Shown here piece by piece: positions 1 to 9,252 of a stretch of DNA of 64,000 nt. A model generated the notes under the pieces. The model worked only from the letters and a program-made list of their open reading frames with translations. It had not been told where the DNA came from and did no database searches. Origin of the DNA: Alloacidobacterium dinghuense (GTDB lineage: Bacteria > Acidobacteriota > Terriglobia > Terriglobales > Acidobacteriaceae); NCBI RefSeq assembly GCF_014274465.1, contig NZ_CP060394.1, positions 2,170,001 to 2,234,000 on the forward strand. Reading direction: 5' to 3'. Numbering within the stretch: position 1 is the first letter of the stretch; every line of letters starts with the position of its first letter. A program made the translations under genes and the position numbers.

Positions 1-353
1 CGTCCGCCAGGCATGCCTCCCGTAAATTTCGTCCCATGATGATCGTCGGCATTTTCTCCCGTACAGTGAATCGCTACTTCCACACCTGAACTGCTTGTGG
101 GCGCTGGAATTCCATCCACAGCAGCAACTCCCGCAGGCAAGATCGACTTGATCCGTAGCCGGTTGTCCAGAAATTCAAAAGAAAAGATGACACCTTCGGC
201 CCGCCATTCGAAGGGCGCTACAGTGCGCGCTGGCTCTGGCAGTGGTTTTGTTTCTGCTGAGCCCTCGGCCAGTCCATTCAGTTCGCTGACCACCGGACCG
301 ATGGCCAGAGCACCGGTTTCCTTCAAGAATGTCCTGCGATCGATGTTGGTCAT
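1..353 (-). CDS. Alpha-galactosidase-like glycoside hydrolase, N-terminal part (cut by window edge)
   Basis: An open frame reads leftward from an ATG at 353 and is still open at base 1, so only about 117 N-terminal residues are present. The start DRRTFLKETG is a twin-arginine-like signal, suggesting an exported enzyme. The residues before the edge (VAIHCTGENADDHHG, then FTGGMPGG) resemble the N-terminal beta-domain of acidobacterial proteins annotated as melibiase/alpha-galactosidase (GH36/GH27 type). The catalytic domain lies outside the window. The gene is transcribed away from the receptor gene at 830, so the two share an upstream region. The family call rests on a short segment and could instead be another carbohydrate-active enzyme. 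Confidence 0.5.
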   Translation of the reverse strand, partial: MTNIDRRTFLKETGALAIGPVVSELNGLAEGSAETKPLPEPARTVAPFEWRAEGVIFSFEFLDNRLRIKSILPAGVAAVDGIPAPTSSSGVEVAIHCTGENADDHHGTKFTGGMPGG

Positions 354-829
354 CTTTACAGATCCTTTTGCTAACTACCGTCATTTTGTTCCAGGAGATC
401 TCTCTTCAAACTTCTTCAAAAGGGATTTCTCAGGCTCTCGTAAACAGAAACAACAATTACAGCAAAACGTCTCCTAGATCAAAACGTTGGATGTCCCTTG
501 GAGCGAGAAATCGTTCCTGCTTGAATTTTGGGAAGGATGTCAATGCAATTGCCAAGGCGTCCACCGAGCGCGTCGTCGTTGACTATGGTTGCGACACTCG
601 CATGTTCACAAGCCAACAAACAGCGATCATATTTCGCTTGACAGGAGGTATTCGGACGAATAGCGTTAACGACCACGGAAAACAGGTCGCTCTCGTTAGC
701 GGATAAATTCCCTTCGAGAAAACGATTACCGAACGCGGTCGTACATTAACTTTTAAGTGCTAGCCAACTCATTTAGACCACCGCCTAAAACGATCTAGGG
801 ACGAGTCGTCAATTTCAGGGAGGGTTAGG
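354..829. other. Divergent intergenic region, no gene seen
   Basis: These 476 bases separate the leftward galactosidase-like gene from the rightward TonB receptor and must hold both promoters. Small open frames occur on both strands but none has a ribosome binding site or recognisable protein. No clear -35/-10 pair was identified. The last bases contain GGGAGGGTTAGG, a strong Shine-Dalgarno for the receptor ATG at 830. Confidence 0.5.
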
Positions 830-3800
830 ATGAATGTACATCGTAGTATTCCACGAAGTTCGTTTCTAGGGACAGGGCTCGCGGCTCTGGGCTTGATCGC
901 CTTTTTACTCTTCAACCTACCTTTTGCGCATGCTGCCGGGCCTACTGGGAAAATTGTAGGAACTGTCATAGACAACACAGGCGCAGCGGTACCCGACGCT
1001 AACGTTTCCATCATCAATGAAGGCACAAACGAAACCAGGACAGCGCGCAGTGGCGACGCTGGTGAATTCAGCTTTCCCGTCTTGCCGGTCGGCAACTACA
1101 CGGTGCGTGTCACTAAGGATGGCTTCCGAACTTTCGAGCAAAAGGGCATCATTCTTCAGGTCGATCAGAACGTTACCGTTCCTGTCTCGTTGCTTGTCGG
1201 CGCTGTCGGTGAGACCGTCGAAGTTAATGGTACCGCCGCGGCTATCAATTTGACGGATGCAACGATCAGCCACGTGGTTGATGAAGAAAGAATCGTCGAT
1301 CTACCTCTCAATGGGCGCGACTCCCTTCAGTTGCAATACATTATGCCCGGTGTGTCCTATGACAATGACAACGTCGCCCATGGCCAGGGACAGCACGAGG
1401 GGGTCGTTGTTAACGGCAACCGACCTGGTTCGAACTACTATCTGCTCGATGGCGTGGACATGACCGATAGCTACCTGTCCGTCGCGCCTACCTTTCCTGC
1501 CCCGGATGCGCTCCAAGAGTTCGACATTCAGACAAGCAACTTTACCGCGCAGTATGGCAGGAGTTCCGGCGGCATTGTTAACGCTGCCACCAAGGCCGGT
1601 ACGAATCAATGGCATGGCGATGCATTTGAGTTTTTCCGCAACGACGTGCTCAACGCACATAACTTTTTCGATGTCCCGGGAGCGAAGAAGCCCTCGTTTA
1701 AGCTTAACCAGTTCGGAGGAACGATTGGGGGTCCAATTCAGAAAAATAAGACCTTCATCTTCGGTTATTACCAGGGCACTCGTCAGCGAAAAGATACAAC
1801 AACAACAACCGGAACGGTTCTTACTGATCTGGAACGCCCCGATCTCAACCCGGCCGGAGATGCCAATTTCAGCGACTGCGGCGGTCCGGGCATACCTTGC
1901 CCAGCGGATCCACGGACCATCACTGTGGCCAATCCATCTGGTTCACCCTTTCCTGGAAACGTAATTCCTGCGAGTCGCATAGACCCTACCGCCGTCAACT
2001 TCATCAAAGCGTTACTGCCACGGCAGAACGCTTCAAGCAACGGCGTTCCCACTTATATCTTCGCGGCTCCCTCGGCTCCCAACCTCGACGATGACAACCA
2101 GAATCAGTTTGCCGTTCGGGTCGATCACAACTTTAATCCAACTAACACTGTCTTCGCCCGCTACTTCTTCAACCAGGATCGGGCGACAGGTCTCGGCTTT
2201 GACAACTTTCCTGGCGGCAAGCACTACAAAAACTTCCGGAATCAGAACGTCGCCATCGATTACACGCACACATTCTCACCGAACCTGCTCAACACGGCGG
2301 TCTTTGGGTTCACGCGACTCTCACACACTCGCGGCCCGTCTCAGAATCTTGGATGGGCGAGCTACGGTGGCCCGGCTTCGCAGGGCACGAAAGGGTTCAC
2401 CGAAATTTACTCAAACGTCAGCGGATCGATCAACGGAGGCGGCGACGGTACTTTTACCCAGAATCGTCAGACATGGCAATACACGGACTACCTGAGTTGG
2501 GTCAACGGTAAGCACATCATGGCATTTGGTGGTGACTACCGCAAAGAATCCGTGAATCGTGTCGAGGATTATTACACCGATCCTAACTTCAGCTTCAATG
2601 GCAGCTTTACCGGAAACTCCCTCTCCGACCTGCTGCTCGGCCTTCCCGATTCTTTTGACTTACAGACCGAGGTAATAAGCCAGCTTCGTCACGGCGCCTT
2701 TGATCTCTACGCGTCCGACAACTATAAAGTCCTTCCCAATGTGACCATCGATGCCGGGTTGCGATGGGAACCGTTCCTTCCGCCAGTCGACCAGTACAAC
2801 GATCAGATTTGCTGGGATCCTACCTTTACCGCAAAGTCGACGTACTATCCCACTGCGCCTCCGGGACTGCTCTTTCCTGGCCCACCGGTCGGATCAAGTT
2901 CGCTTGGCAAAGGTGACAGCGGATGCTCGCGTCAGCTCATCCCTACGCGTTGGAAGAACTTCGCTCCACGGATCGGAATCAACTGGGATCCGACCAAAGC
3001 AGGCAAGACATCTGTCAGTGCCTCCTATGGCCTCTTCTGGGATCAGGCGCGGCTGATTGCCTACAACCGCTTCTCGACCGCCCAGCCCTTTGACGCTAAT
3101 AGCGCCGTCAATAACCCCGGTTCACCGGCGAACAACTATGCACCCAGCCTGACCGGAGACAGCGTCTATACAAACACAGGTCTCGTCAATCCCTACCCGT
3201 TCATCATTCCGCGCGCTCCTGAGCAGAGAGCAGCCTTCAGCCCCAGCTTTGGCGGCTTCTGGCCAACATATTCGACGGAAGATGTACTGGCACCTAACTA
3301 CAACAACGGCTACACCCAGGAATGGAACTTCACAGTGCAGCAGCAGTTCCACGATGACTATACTCTATCTGTCTCGTATATCGGCAATCACGGGACTCAC
3401 CTGTACATCTCCAGGGAGTACAACTACGCCCTTGCATCAAGCTACGTCATCAATCCTGCCCTGACCGCCGAGCAGAATTTGAGCGCCAACCTCTCGGCCC
3501 TGGGCGCTCCGGACGGCACGCGTCGTCGGCTAAGCGATGTCACATGCAATGGCATCCCATGTTTCGGAAACTTCGAAGAGGAAGATCCCGCCGCGTGGTC
3601 AAACTTCAACTCGTTGCAGGTGACGATCAATCGTCGCATGCAGCGGGGATTGACTTTCCTCGCTTCGTACGTCTTCGCCAAGTATCTTGATATTGTTTCC
3701 TACGGCGCCGAAGGTGGCACAGGTCCGCGTGATCCTGAAAACTTCTCCCTGAGCTACGGACCCTCGGACATGAACGTGAAGCATCGCTTCGTGGCGTCCT

Positions 3801-4300
3801 ATATCTGGCAAATCCCTAAGGCTCAAGCATTTCACGGCTTCACGAACGCTCTTCTAAACGGCTGGAGCATTCAAGGCATTGCAACCGTTCAGACCGGTGC
3901 GCCTTATTCCATCAACAGCAATCAGGATCGGGCTGCGCGTGGTATTGGCAATGACACTGCCGACCTGGTTCCCGGCGAATCACCCAACATCTCAAACCGC
4001 TCCCGTCGTGAGTACTTCAATACCGCCGCATTCATCAACGCCGCTCCGAACACCTTCGGGAGCACTGGACGAAACTTCCTCACCGGTCCGGGGCTTGTGA
4101 ATTTCGACACTTCTTTCTTCAAGGAATTTCCGATCAGCGAGCGCTTCGGCAAGATCGAGTTTCGCACTGAGTTCTTCAACACGTTCAACCATCCCAATTT
4201 CTATAACCCGGACAACACCGTTGGAGATGGCACGTTCGGCCAATTTACTTCATCACGCGATCCGCGATTCATTCAGTTCGCTTTAAAGTATTTGTTCTAG
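830..4300 (+). CDS. Oar-like TonB-dependent receptor with carboxypeptidase regulatory-like domain
   Basis: This is an 1156-residue outer membrane protein. Residues 1-36 form a signal peptide ending near FAHAAG. Residues 38-122 are a carboxypeptidase-regulatory-like beta-sandwich (GKIVGTVIDNTGAAVPDANV). A plug-like part follows with VDLPLNGRDSLQL and YLLDGVDMTD, then SSGGIVNAATKAGTN, and a long barrel that ends in a terminal Phe (ALKYLF). This order is typical of the Oar/TonB receptor family that is greatly expanded in Acidobacteriota and thought to import large substrates such as glycans. The start is supported by GGGAGGG just upstream. The substrate is unknown. Its neighbours are a divergent galactosidase-like gene and downstream TPR/CRTAC1 genes, which fits a nutrient-uptake locus, but that is inference. 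Confidence 0.9.
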   Translation: MNVHRSIPRSSFLGTGLAALGLIAFLLFNLPFAHAAGPTGKIVGTVIDNTGAAVPDANVSIINEGTNETRTARSGDAGEFSFPVLPVGNYTVRVTKDGFRTFEQKGIILQVDQNVTVPVSLLVGAVGETVEVNGTAAAINLTDATISHVVDEERIVDLPLNGRDSLQLQYIMPGVSYDNDNVAHGQGQHEGVVVNGNRPGSNYYLLDGVDMTDSYLSVAPTFPAPDALQEFDIQTSNFTAQYGRSSGGIVNAATKAGTNQWHGDAFEFFRNDVLNAHNFFDVPGAKKPSFKLNQFGGTIGGPIQKNKTFIFGYYQGTRQRKDTTTTTGTVLTDLERPDLNPAGDANFSDCGGPGIPCPADPRTITVANPSGSPFPGNVIPASRIDPTAVNFIKALLPRQNASSNGVPTYIFAAPSAPNLDDDNQNQFAVRVDHNFNPTNTVFARYFFNQDRATGLGFDNFPGGKHYKNFRNQNVAIDYTHTFSPNLLNTAVFGFTRLSHTRGPSQNLGWASYGGPASQGTKGFTEIYSNVSGSINGGGDGTFTQNRQTWQYTDYLSWVNGKHIMAFGGDYRKESVNRVEDYYTDPNFSFNGSFTGNSLSDLLLGLPDSFDLQTEVISQLRHGAFDLYASDNYKVLPNVTIDAGLRWEPFLPPVDQYNDQICWDPTFTAKSTYYPTAPPGLLFPGPPVGSSSLGKGDSGCSRQLIPTRWKNFAPRIGINWDPTKAGKTSVSASYGLFWDQARLIAYNRFSTAQPFDANSAVNNPGSPANNYAPSLTGDSVYTNTGLVNPYPFIIPRAPEQRAAFSPSFGGFWPTYSTEDVLAPNYNNGYTQEWNFTVQQQFHDDYTLSVSYIGNHGTHLYISREYNYALASSYVINPALTAEQNLSANLSALGAPDGTRRRLSDVTCNGIPCFGNFEEEDPAAWSNFNSLQVTINRRMQRGLTFLASYVFAKYLDIVSYGAEGGTGPRDPENFSLSYGPSDMNVKHRFVASYIWQIPKAQAFHGFTNALLNGWSIQGIATVQTGAPYSINSNQDRAARGIGNDTADLVPGESPNISNRSRREYFNTAAFINAAPNTFGSTGRNFLTGPGLVNFDTSFFKEFPISERFGKIEFRTEFFNTFNHPNFYNPDNTVGDGTFGQFTSSRDPRFIQFALKYLF

Positions 4301-4311
4301 GTCTTTGCTAC

Positions 4312-4354
4312 AGAGGGGTCTCACAGAGGCCCCTCTCTAGCGTTTCTTTCTTTT
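4312..4354 (+). terminator. Rho-independent terminator after the TonB receptor gene
   Basis: The arms AGAGGGG (4312-4318) and CCCCTCT (4330-4336) form a 7-bp stem with an 11-base loop. A T-rich tract (TTTCTTTCTTTT) follows. It lies 12 bases past the receptor stop, so the receptor is probably a separate transcription unit from the TPR/CRTAC1 genes or is expressed above them. Confidence 0.75.
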
Positions 4355-4432
4355 GGGTTCGGATTTGTATCGCATTGCATCACGATCCCAGGTGCGGTCT
4401 GCGAATATAATCAACTACCAGGGTCTTACGAT

Positions 4433-5620
4433 GTGGTAAAGTATACTAAGTTTTGCACCACCTTCTTGCCACGGCTCTTCCTATTCGCCGCGATTCCTCT
4501 TGCCGCGCAAAATAACGACGATGCGATTCAACTGCACCGAAATGCCGCAACCAGCGCGCTCAAGGCCAACGACCTTTCTCGAGCGGAGCGGGAATACCTC
4601 GCCATCCTTTCTATCGATCCCAAGAACGTGGAGGCATCCTCTGCCCTCGGAGTAGCACTGTATGCCTCGGGGAATCTTAGGGAGGCCTCGGCAGCTCTCC
4701 AAAATGCGCTCGGGCTGGATCCTTCCCAACCTCGCATTCAACTCTTTCTCGCCCTTACCCAAGCCGAGCTAGGACAATGCGTTCAAGCTTTGCCAGCACT
4801 TGAGCTTCAATGGAAAGATCAGCCTGACCTTCGCCTGCGCCGCTTGGCCGGACTGTCAGCTCTTGATTGCGAATTGGCGGCGGGGCACCTGACCACCGCC
4901 CTCCAGTTAGCCGAACCCCTAAAGGCACAATACCCTGGTGATCCGGACGTCCTCTATAAGCTCGCCGGCCTGTACTCGCGTCTCTGGAACAAGGCCGCGG
5001 GCGAACTGATCCAAAAACACCCAGAGTCCTATCGCGTCCATCAGCTCGCCGGTGAGGTCTACGAGGCGCAGGGCAAAGGGGACCAGGCAATCCGTGAATA
5101 CACCCTCGCTCTCAAGGAAAACGAGCGAGCAGCGGGCATTCATTTGCGCATAGGACAGATCCTCGTGCAACTGGCCGCCCCTGATTCTGAGACAAAGGCC
5201 CTCGCCGAATTCCAGCGCGAGCTTGCAATCGATCCTGAGTCGGCCGCTGCGGAGTACGCCGTCGGCGAACTCTTCCGCCGCCGTCAGGACTTTCCGCAGG
5301 CAGCGCAACACCTGCAGCGCGCCGTAGCACTGGATTCTTCCCTTGCTGAAGCACACATCGCGTTGGCGCAGATGTTCATGGCGCAACACGATCCCCATCA
5401 GTCCAGCCATGAAGCTGGGATCGCCGTCCAACTAGATCCCCGCAACGCAAAGGCACACTATGCTCTGATGGTCGCTTACCGCGGCGAAGGCAAGATGGAC
5501 GATGCAGGCAAAGAACTCGCTCTTTTTCAGCAGTTACAACAGGAACACGACACCAATTTCGACAACAAACTTAACATCCTGCTCACAGGAAAAGCCGGCA
5601 TGGGACAGACATCGAATTGA
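4433..5620 (+). CDS. Exported tetratricopeptide repeat (TPR) protein
   Basis: This 395-residue protein begins at a GTG codon. Its N-terminus (FLPRLFLFAAIPLAAQ) is a signal peptide. From about residue 25 to 385 it is built of TPR units; recognisable ones include SRAEREYLAILSIDPKN, REASAALQNALGLDPSQ and PQAAQHLQRAVALDSSL. TPR domains are protein-binding scaffolds, and no catalytic domain is visible. It is followed 53 bases later by a CRTAC1 protein, and the TPR-CRTAC1 order recurs immediately downstream, so the two products probably act together in the periplasm or at the cell surface. No ideal Shine-Dalgarno is visible (AGGGT lies about 10 bases upstream), so the start is somewhat uncertain. 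Confidence 0.8.
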   Translation: MVKYTKFCTTFLPRLFLFAAIPLAAQNNDDAIQLHRNAATSALKANDLSRAEREYLAILSIDPKNVEASSALGVALYASGNLREASAALQNALGLDPSQPRIQLFLALTQAELGQCVQALPALELQWKDQPDLRLRRLAGLSALDCELAAGHLTTALQLAEPLKAQYPGDPDVLYKLAGLYSRLWNKAAGELIQKHPESYRVHQLAGEVYEAQGKGDQAIREYTLALKENERAAGIHLRIGQILVQLAAPDSETKALAEFQRELAIDPESAAAEYAVGELFRRRQDFPQAAQHLQRAVALDSSLAEAHIALAQMFMAQHDPHQSSHEAGIAVQLDPRNAKAHYALMVAYRGEGKMDDAGKELALFQQLQQEHDTNFDNKLNILLTGKAGMGQTSN

Positions 5621-5673
5621 ACTACATCCGGTTTTTCTTGATGGTGCCATTGAGGCGGCCGGCATAAAAACTT

Positions 5674-7425
5674 ATGAAATTGGACCGCAGAGCAGCCCTG
5701 AAGCTTCTCGGTTCGGAGCTGGTATTTGCGCGGCTCTGCGAGCCAGTGGCCCGGGCTGCAAAGTTGGCTGGTATACAGTCGCCCGTCTCCACGCGGCCTA
5801 TGCTGGATTACCACCTCACAGACGTAACGCGTCAAGCAGGGGTTGATTTCTTGCACGTTTGCGGCGGAGATACCGGCAAAAAATACATCCTCGAAACGAC
5901 AGGTTCAGGTGCAGCATTTTTTGACTACGACAACGATGGCTGGCTCGATATATTCCTCGTCAACGGTTCCCGGCTCGGAGGCTTTCCCGCGGGTCAAGTA
6001 CCTACCAATCGCCTCTTCCGCAACAATCGCGATGGAACATTCACGGATGTCACGGCCCGCGCAGGCCTCGGTCGCGCTGGCTGGGGACAAGGTGTCTGCA
6101 TCGGCGACTACGACAACGACGGTTACGAGGACCTTTTCGTGACCTACTGGGGCGAAGACGTCCTCTACCACAACAATGGGGACGGAACCTTCACTGACGT
6201 CACTCACCGCGCCGGTGTTGCAGGCGCCCCTTTTCGCTGGAGCACCGGAAGTGCCTTTGTTGACTATGATCGCGATGGTCATCTCGATCTCTTCGTCACC
6301 CATTACGTCAAATTTGACCTGCGGACCGCACTCGATCCCGGGAGTAACCCTTACTGCGTCTATCGCGGTCTGGCGGTCAACTGCGGACCCAAAGGCCTAA
6401 TCGTTGAAAAGAATTCCCTCTATCACAACAACGGCGATGGGACATTCGCTGACGTCACTGCAAAAGCTGGAATCGACCGCGCCATCGGCGGCTTCGGACT
6501 GGGTGTGCTTACAGGCGACTTCGACAACGACGGCTGGCCGGACATCTACGTCTCCTGCGATACGACGCCCAGCCTTCTTTTTCTGAACAATCACGACGGA
6601 ACTTTTCGGGAAGAAGGCGCCTTACGCGGGGTCGCCTATGGAGAAACTGGTCAGGAGCAGGCTGGCATGGGTGTCGCTGCTGCAGATATCGATGGCAAAG
6701 GGTGTCTCGACATCCTGAAGATGAATTTTTCCGATGAGTTTCCCAACCTTTACATCAATTCCGGCAAAGCAATCTTCAATGATCTCGGTCAGAGTGCCGG
6801 AGTCCATCGCTATGGAAATCTCGTGGGATGGGGTTGCGGCTTCTTCGACCCTGACAACGACGGCCACCCCGATATCTTCTATGTCAACGGCCACGTCTAT
6901 CCGGAGTTGAATCGCATCCAAGCCAACGTCACCTATCGTCAACCGCGCGTTCTCTATCGCAATCTCGGCAACGGAAAGTTTGACGATGTATCCGCCGAAT
7001 TGGGTTCGGTTGTCACCTTTCCATCCACGGGGCGCGGCTGCGTCTTCGGGGACTTCAACAATGATGGCGCCGTCGATATTCTTATCAACAATCAGAACTC
7101 GCCTCCTTCCCTTTTGCGTTGCGAAACGACCAATCATAATCGTTGGATTAACCTGAAGCTTGTGGGGGTTAAGTCCAACCGTAGCGCTATCGGCGCGCGC
7201 GTCGTCTGTGAGGCGGGTGGTCTTCGACAGATCGATGAGGTCAGAAGTGGCGGCAGCTATATCTCACAGAATGACCTGCGTATCCATTTCGGCCTGGGTG
7301 AAGCGCACGTCGTGGATCTGCTACAGGTCAGCTGGCCCAGTGGAACCGTCGATATCTGGCGCAAGCTCCCTACCAACAGATTCCTTAAACTGCGCGAGGG
7401 TGGAGAGATGAAGTTACTAATCTAA
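5674..7425 (+). CDS. CRTAC1 family protein (FG-GAP/VCBS propeller plus ASPIC/UnbV domain), copy 1
   Basis: This 583-residue protein has a twin-arginine-like N-terminus (DRRAALKLLG). At least seven calcium-binding-type repeats follow, including DYDNDGWLDIFLVNG, DYDNDGYEDLFVTYW, DYDRDGHLDLFV, DFDNDGWPDIYV, DPDNDGHPDIFYVNG and DFNNDGAVDILINN. The Dx[DN]xDG loops are those of FG-GAP/VCBS beta-propeller blades. The last 90 residues (IGARVVCEAGGLRQIDEVRSG, then FGLG and VSWPSG) form an ASPIC/UnbV domain. The family is abundant in Acidobacteriota and Planctomycetota and its biochemical role is not established; extracellular ligand binding is likely. It is clearly paralogous to the gene at 9253. Confidence 0.9.
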   Translation: MKLDRRAALKLLGSELVFARLCEPVARAAKLAGIQSPVSTRPMLDYHLTDVTRQAGVDFLHVCGGDTGKKYILETTGSGAAFFDYDNDGWLDIFLVNGSRLGGFPAGQVPTNRLFRNNRDGTFTDVTARAGLGRAGWGQGVCIGDYDNDGYEDLFVTYWGEDVLYHNNGDGTFTDVTHRAGVAGAPFRWSTGSAFVDYDRDGHLDLFVTHYVKFDLRTALDPGSNPYCVYRGLAVNCGPKGLIVEKNSLYHNNGDGTFADVTAKAGIDRAIGGFGLGVLTGDFDNDGWPDIYVSCDTTPSLLFLNNHDGTFREEGALRGVAYGETGQEQAGMGVAAADIDGKGCLDILKMNFSDEFPNLYINSGKAIFNDLGQSAGVHRYGNLVGWGCGFFDPDNDGHPDIFYVNGHVYPELNRIQANVTYRQPRVLYRNLGNGKFDDVSAELGSVVTFPSTGRGCVFGDFNNDGAVDILINNQNSPPSLLRCETTNHNRWINLKLVGVKSNRSAIGARVVCEAGGLRQIDEVRSGGSYISQNDLRIHFGLGEAHVVDLLQVSWPSGTVDIWRKLPTNRFLKLREGGEMKLLI

Positions 7426-7482
7426 AAGCCCTTGGCTTAACTGCCGCTGGAAATAGCTTGGCATGCCAGCACGGATTCGAAA

Positions 7483-9246
7483 ATGCGCTCCGGACATCAT
7501 CGGAAGACGACAAAGATTGTAAACAGAATACGAAGCCTCCTTCTGTTTGTTGTGGCCTGTCTCGCCCTTTGTCTGTCTACTCTTCATGCGCAGGTTGAAA
7601 CTCCTGAGTCAACGCATGTTAACCAGGGAATCGCGTTGCTGCGGGCCCGCGACTACTCCGGGGCCCTCAAAGAATTCGAAACCGCCAGCACGCTCAATCC
7701 GAAATCCGCTCAGACATATGCCTGGTTAGGCATTACCCAAAACCAGCTCAGAGAGTTTGCCCAGGCGGCTAAGTCCTTCCAGTCCGCTCTCCGGCTCGAC
7801 CCTTCCCTGCTATCGGCTCGCTACAATTACGCTCACACCCTGGTCGAGCTGGGTGATTTGCAGGGCGCTATTCGCGAACTCACCACCGTTGTGAAGACCA
7901 ACCCGTCTGTCCTGGAGGTGCAGTACAACCTTGCTGTTCTGCTTTCTCAGACACGACGTTATTCCGATGCTGGTGAGCATTTCGAGATCGTGCACGAAAA
8001 ACAACCTTCTGACGCGGCGGCTACTGCTCGTCTTGCAGATTGCTACTTCCACACCTCGCGGCAGGACCGGGCGACGCAATTGATTGCAAATCTCCAGCCA
8101 GCCAGCCTCGATCCCACTACGGCTGCCCTACTCGCTTCTGACCTCATCGAGAGTGGCTCCTACTCACAAGCCGTATCTATCCTCACTGCCAGCGATACCT
8201 TCTCTGCCTCGCTTCCCGGCAAAGTCTTACTTGCCAAAGCGTATCTTGGCAACAATCAGCCCGACGCCGCAATCCAGGTCTTGCAGACAGGCGCGGACAC
8301 ATCCACACAAGTCTCCTATCTTCTCGGCCTCGCTTACCTCTCTTCACATCAATCCGAACATGCTTTGAGCGCGTTTCGGGCTGCTGCCGCCACCGATCCG
8401 AAAGACGCGCTCGCCCACTATCACCTTGGCGTCCTGCTGCTGCAAAATACCTCGCCAGAAATTCAAAAGCAGGGAGCGGCGGAACTTCAAACCTCCATCC
8501 AACTCATGCCTGGGCAATCTGCATCGTATGAGGCTCTCGCCAAATGGCAGCTGCAAACCAATCAGGCTGGCGCCGCGCTCGCGCTCCTCCAGGATGCCGC
8601 CCGTTACGCGAAGCTGACCGCGCAGACCACTTTGCTGCTGGGTCTCGCCCAAGCCTCCGTGCACGGGACGGACGCGGCCCGTCCTATGATCGAGCAGGCG
8701 ATTGCCCTCGATCCTCATATAGCCCTCGCCCACAATGTGCTCGGCTTCTGTTACTTCCGCGCCGGAGACTATCGTCGCGCCAGCGACTCCTATGCCGAAG
8801 CCCTGCGTTTAGAACCTGCCAACGGCCTCTTCGCATATGACGTCGCTCTTGCCCTTGAAAAACAAAACAAGATTGCGGAAGCCATTCCCTTCGCGGAAAA
8901 GGCTGCCGCCGCAACACCGCCGCCGCCATCCGCTCACTACTTACTCGGCAAGCTATACGCTAAAGCAGGCAAGTTAGTCGATGCTATTCATGAGTTAGAA
9001 ATAGCCATCCAGTTGAATCCATCCATGCCTTATCCTTACTATCTTCTGGCCCGTACCTACATGCAAAGTGGAGACGCGCAAGAAGCCCAGGAATGGAATA
9101 CCAGGTTCAAGGACCTGAAGCGGGCTCAGGACAAACCGGGCACTCTTGGACCGCCATCTTCTGAGCCAGTCGATGGCCTCGCTCCTTCGCTGAACATCAC
9201 AGGGCCGCACGACGCCGCGCTGCCCGCGCCATCGAAGGCTCAATAG
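7483..9246 (+). CDS. Large exported TPR protein
   Basis: This is a 587-residue protein with an N-terminal signal (SLLLFVVACLALCLSTLHAQ). Residues 40-550 are nearly continuous TPR helices; clear units include SGALKEFETASTLNPKS, AQAAKSFQSALRLDPSL, RRASDSYAEALRLEPAN and VDAIHELEIAIQLNPSM. The last 40 residues are Pro/Ala-rich and probably disordered. It is longer than the first TPR protein (587 against 395 residues) but holds the same position before a CRTAC1 gene. Only 6 bases separate its stop from the next start, so the pair is almost certainly cotranscribed and translationally coupled. No strong Shine-Dalgarno precedes the ATG at 7483. Confidence 0.83.
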   Translation: MRSGHHRKTTKIVNRIRSLLLFVVACLALCLSTLHAQVETPESTHVNQGIALLRARDYSGALKEFETASTLNPKSAQTYAWLGITQNQLREFAQAAKSFQSALRLDPSLLSARYNYAHTLVELGDLQGAIRELTTVVKTNPSVLEVQYNLAVLLSQTRRYSDAGEHFEIVHEKQPSDAAATARLADCYFHTSRQDRATQLIANLQPASLDPTTAALLASDLIESGSYSQAVSILTASDTFSASLPGKVLLAKAYLGNNQPDAAIQVLQTGADTSTQVSYLLGLAYLSSHQSEHALSAFRAAAATDPKDALAHYHLGVLLLQNTSPEIQKQGAAELQTSIQLMPGQSASYEALAKWQLQTNQAGAALALLQDAARYAKLTAQTTLLLGLAQASVHGTDAARPMIEQAIALDPHIALAHNVLGFCYFRAGDYRRASDSYAEALRLEPANGLFAYDVALALEKQNKIAEAIPFAEKAAAATPPPPSAHYLLGKLYAKAGKLVDAIHELEIAIQLNPSMPYPYYLLARTYMQSGDAQEAQEWNTRFKDLKRAQDKPGTLGPPSSEPVDGLAPSLNITGPHDAALPAPSKAQ

Positions 9247-9252
9247 TCGCCT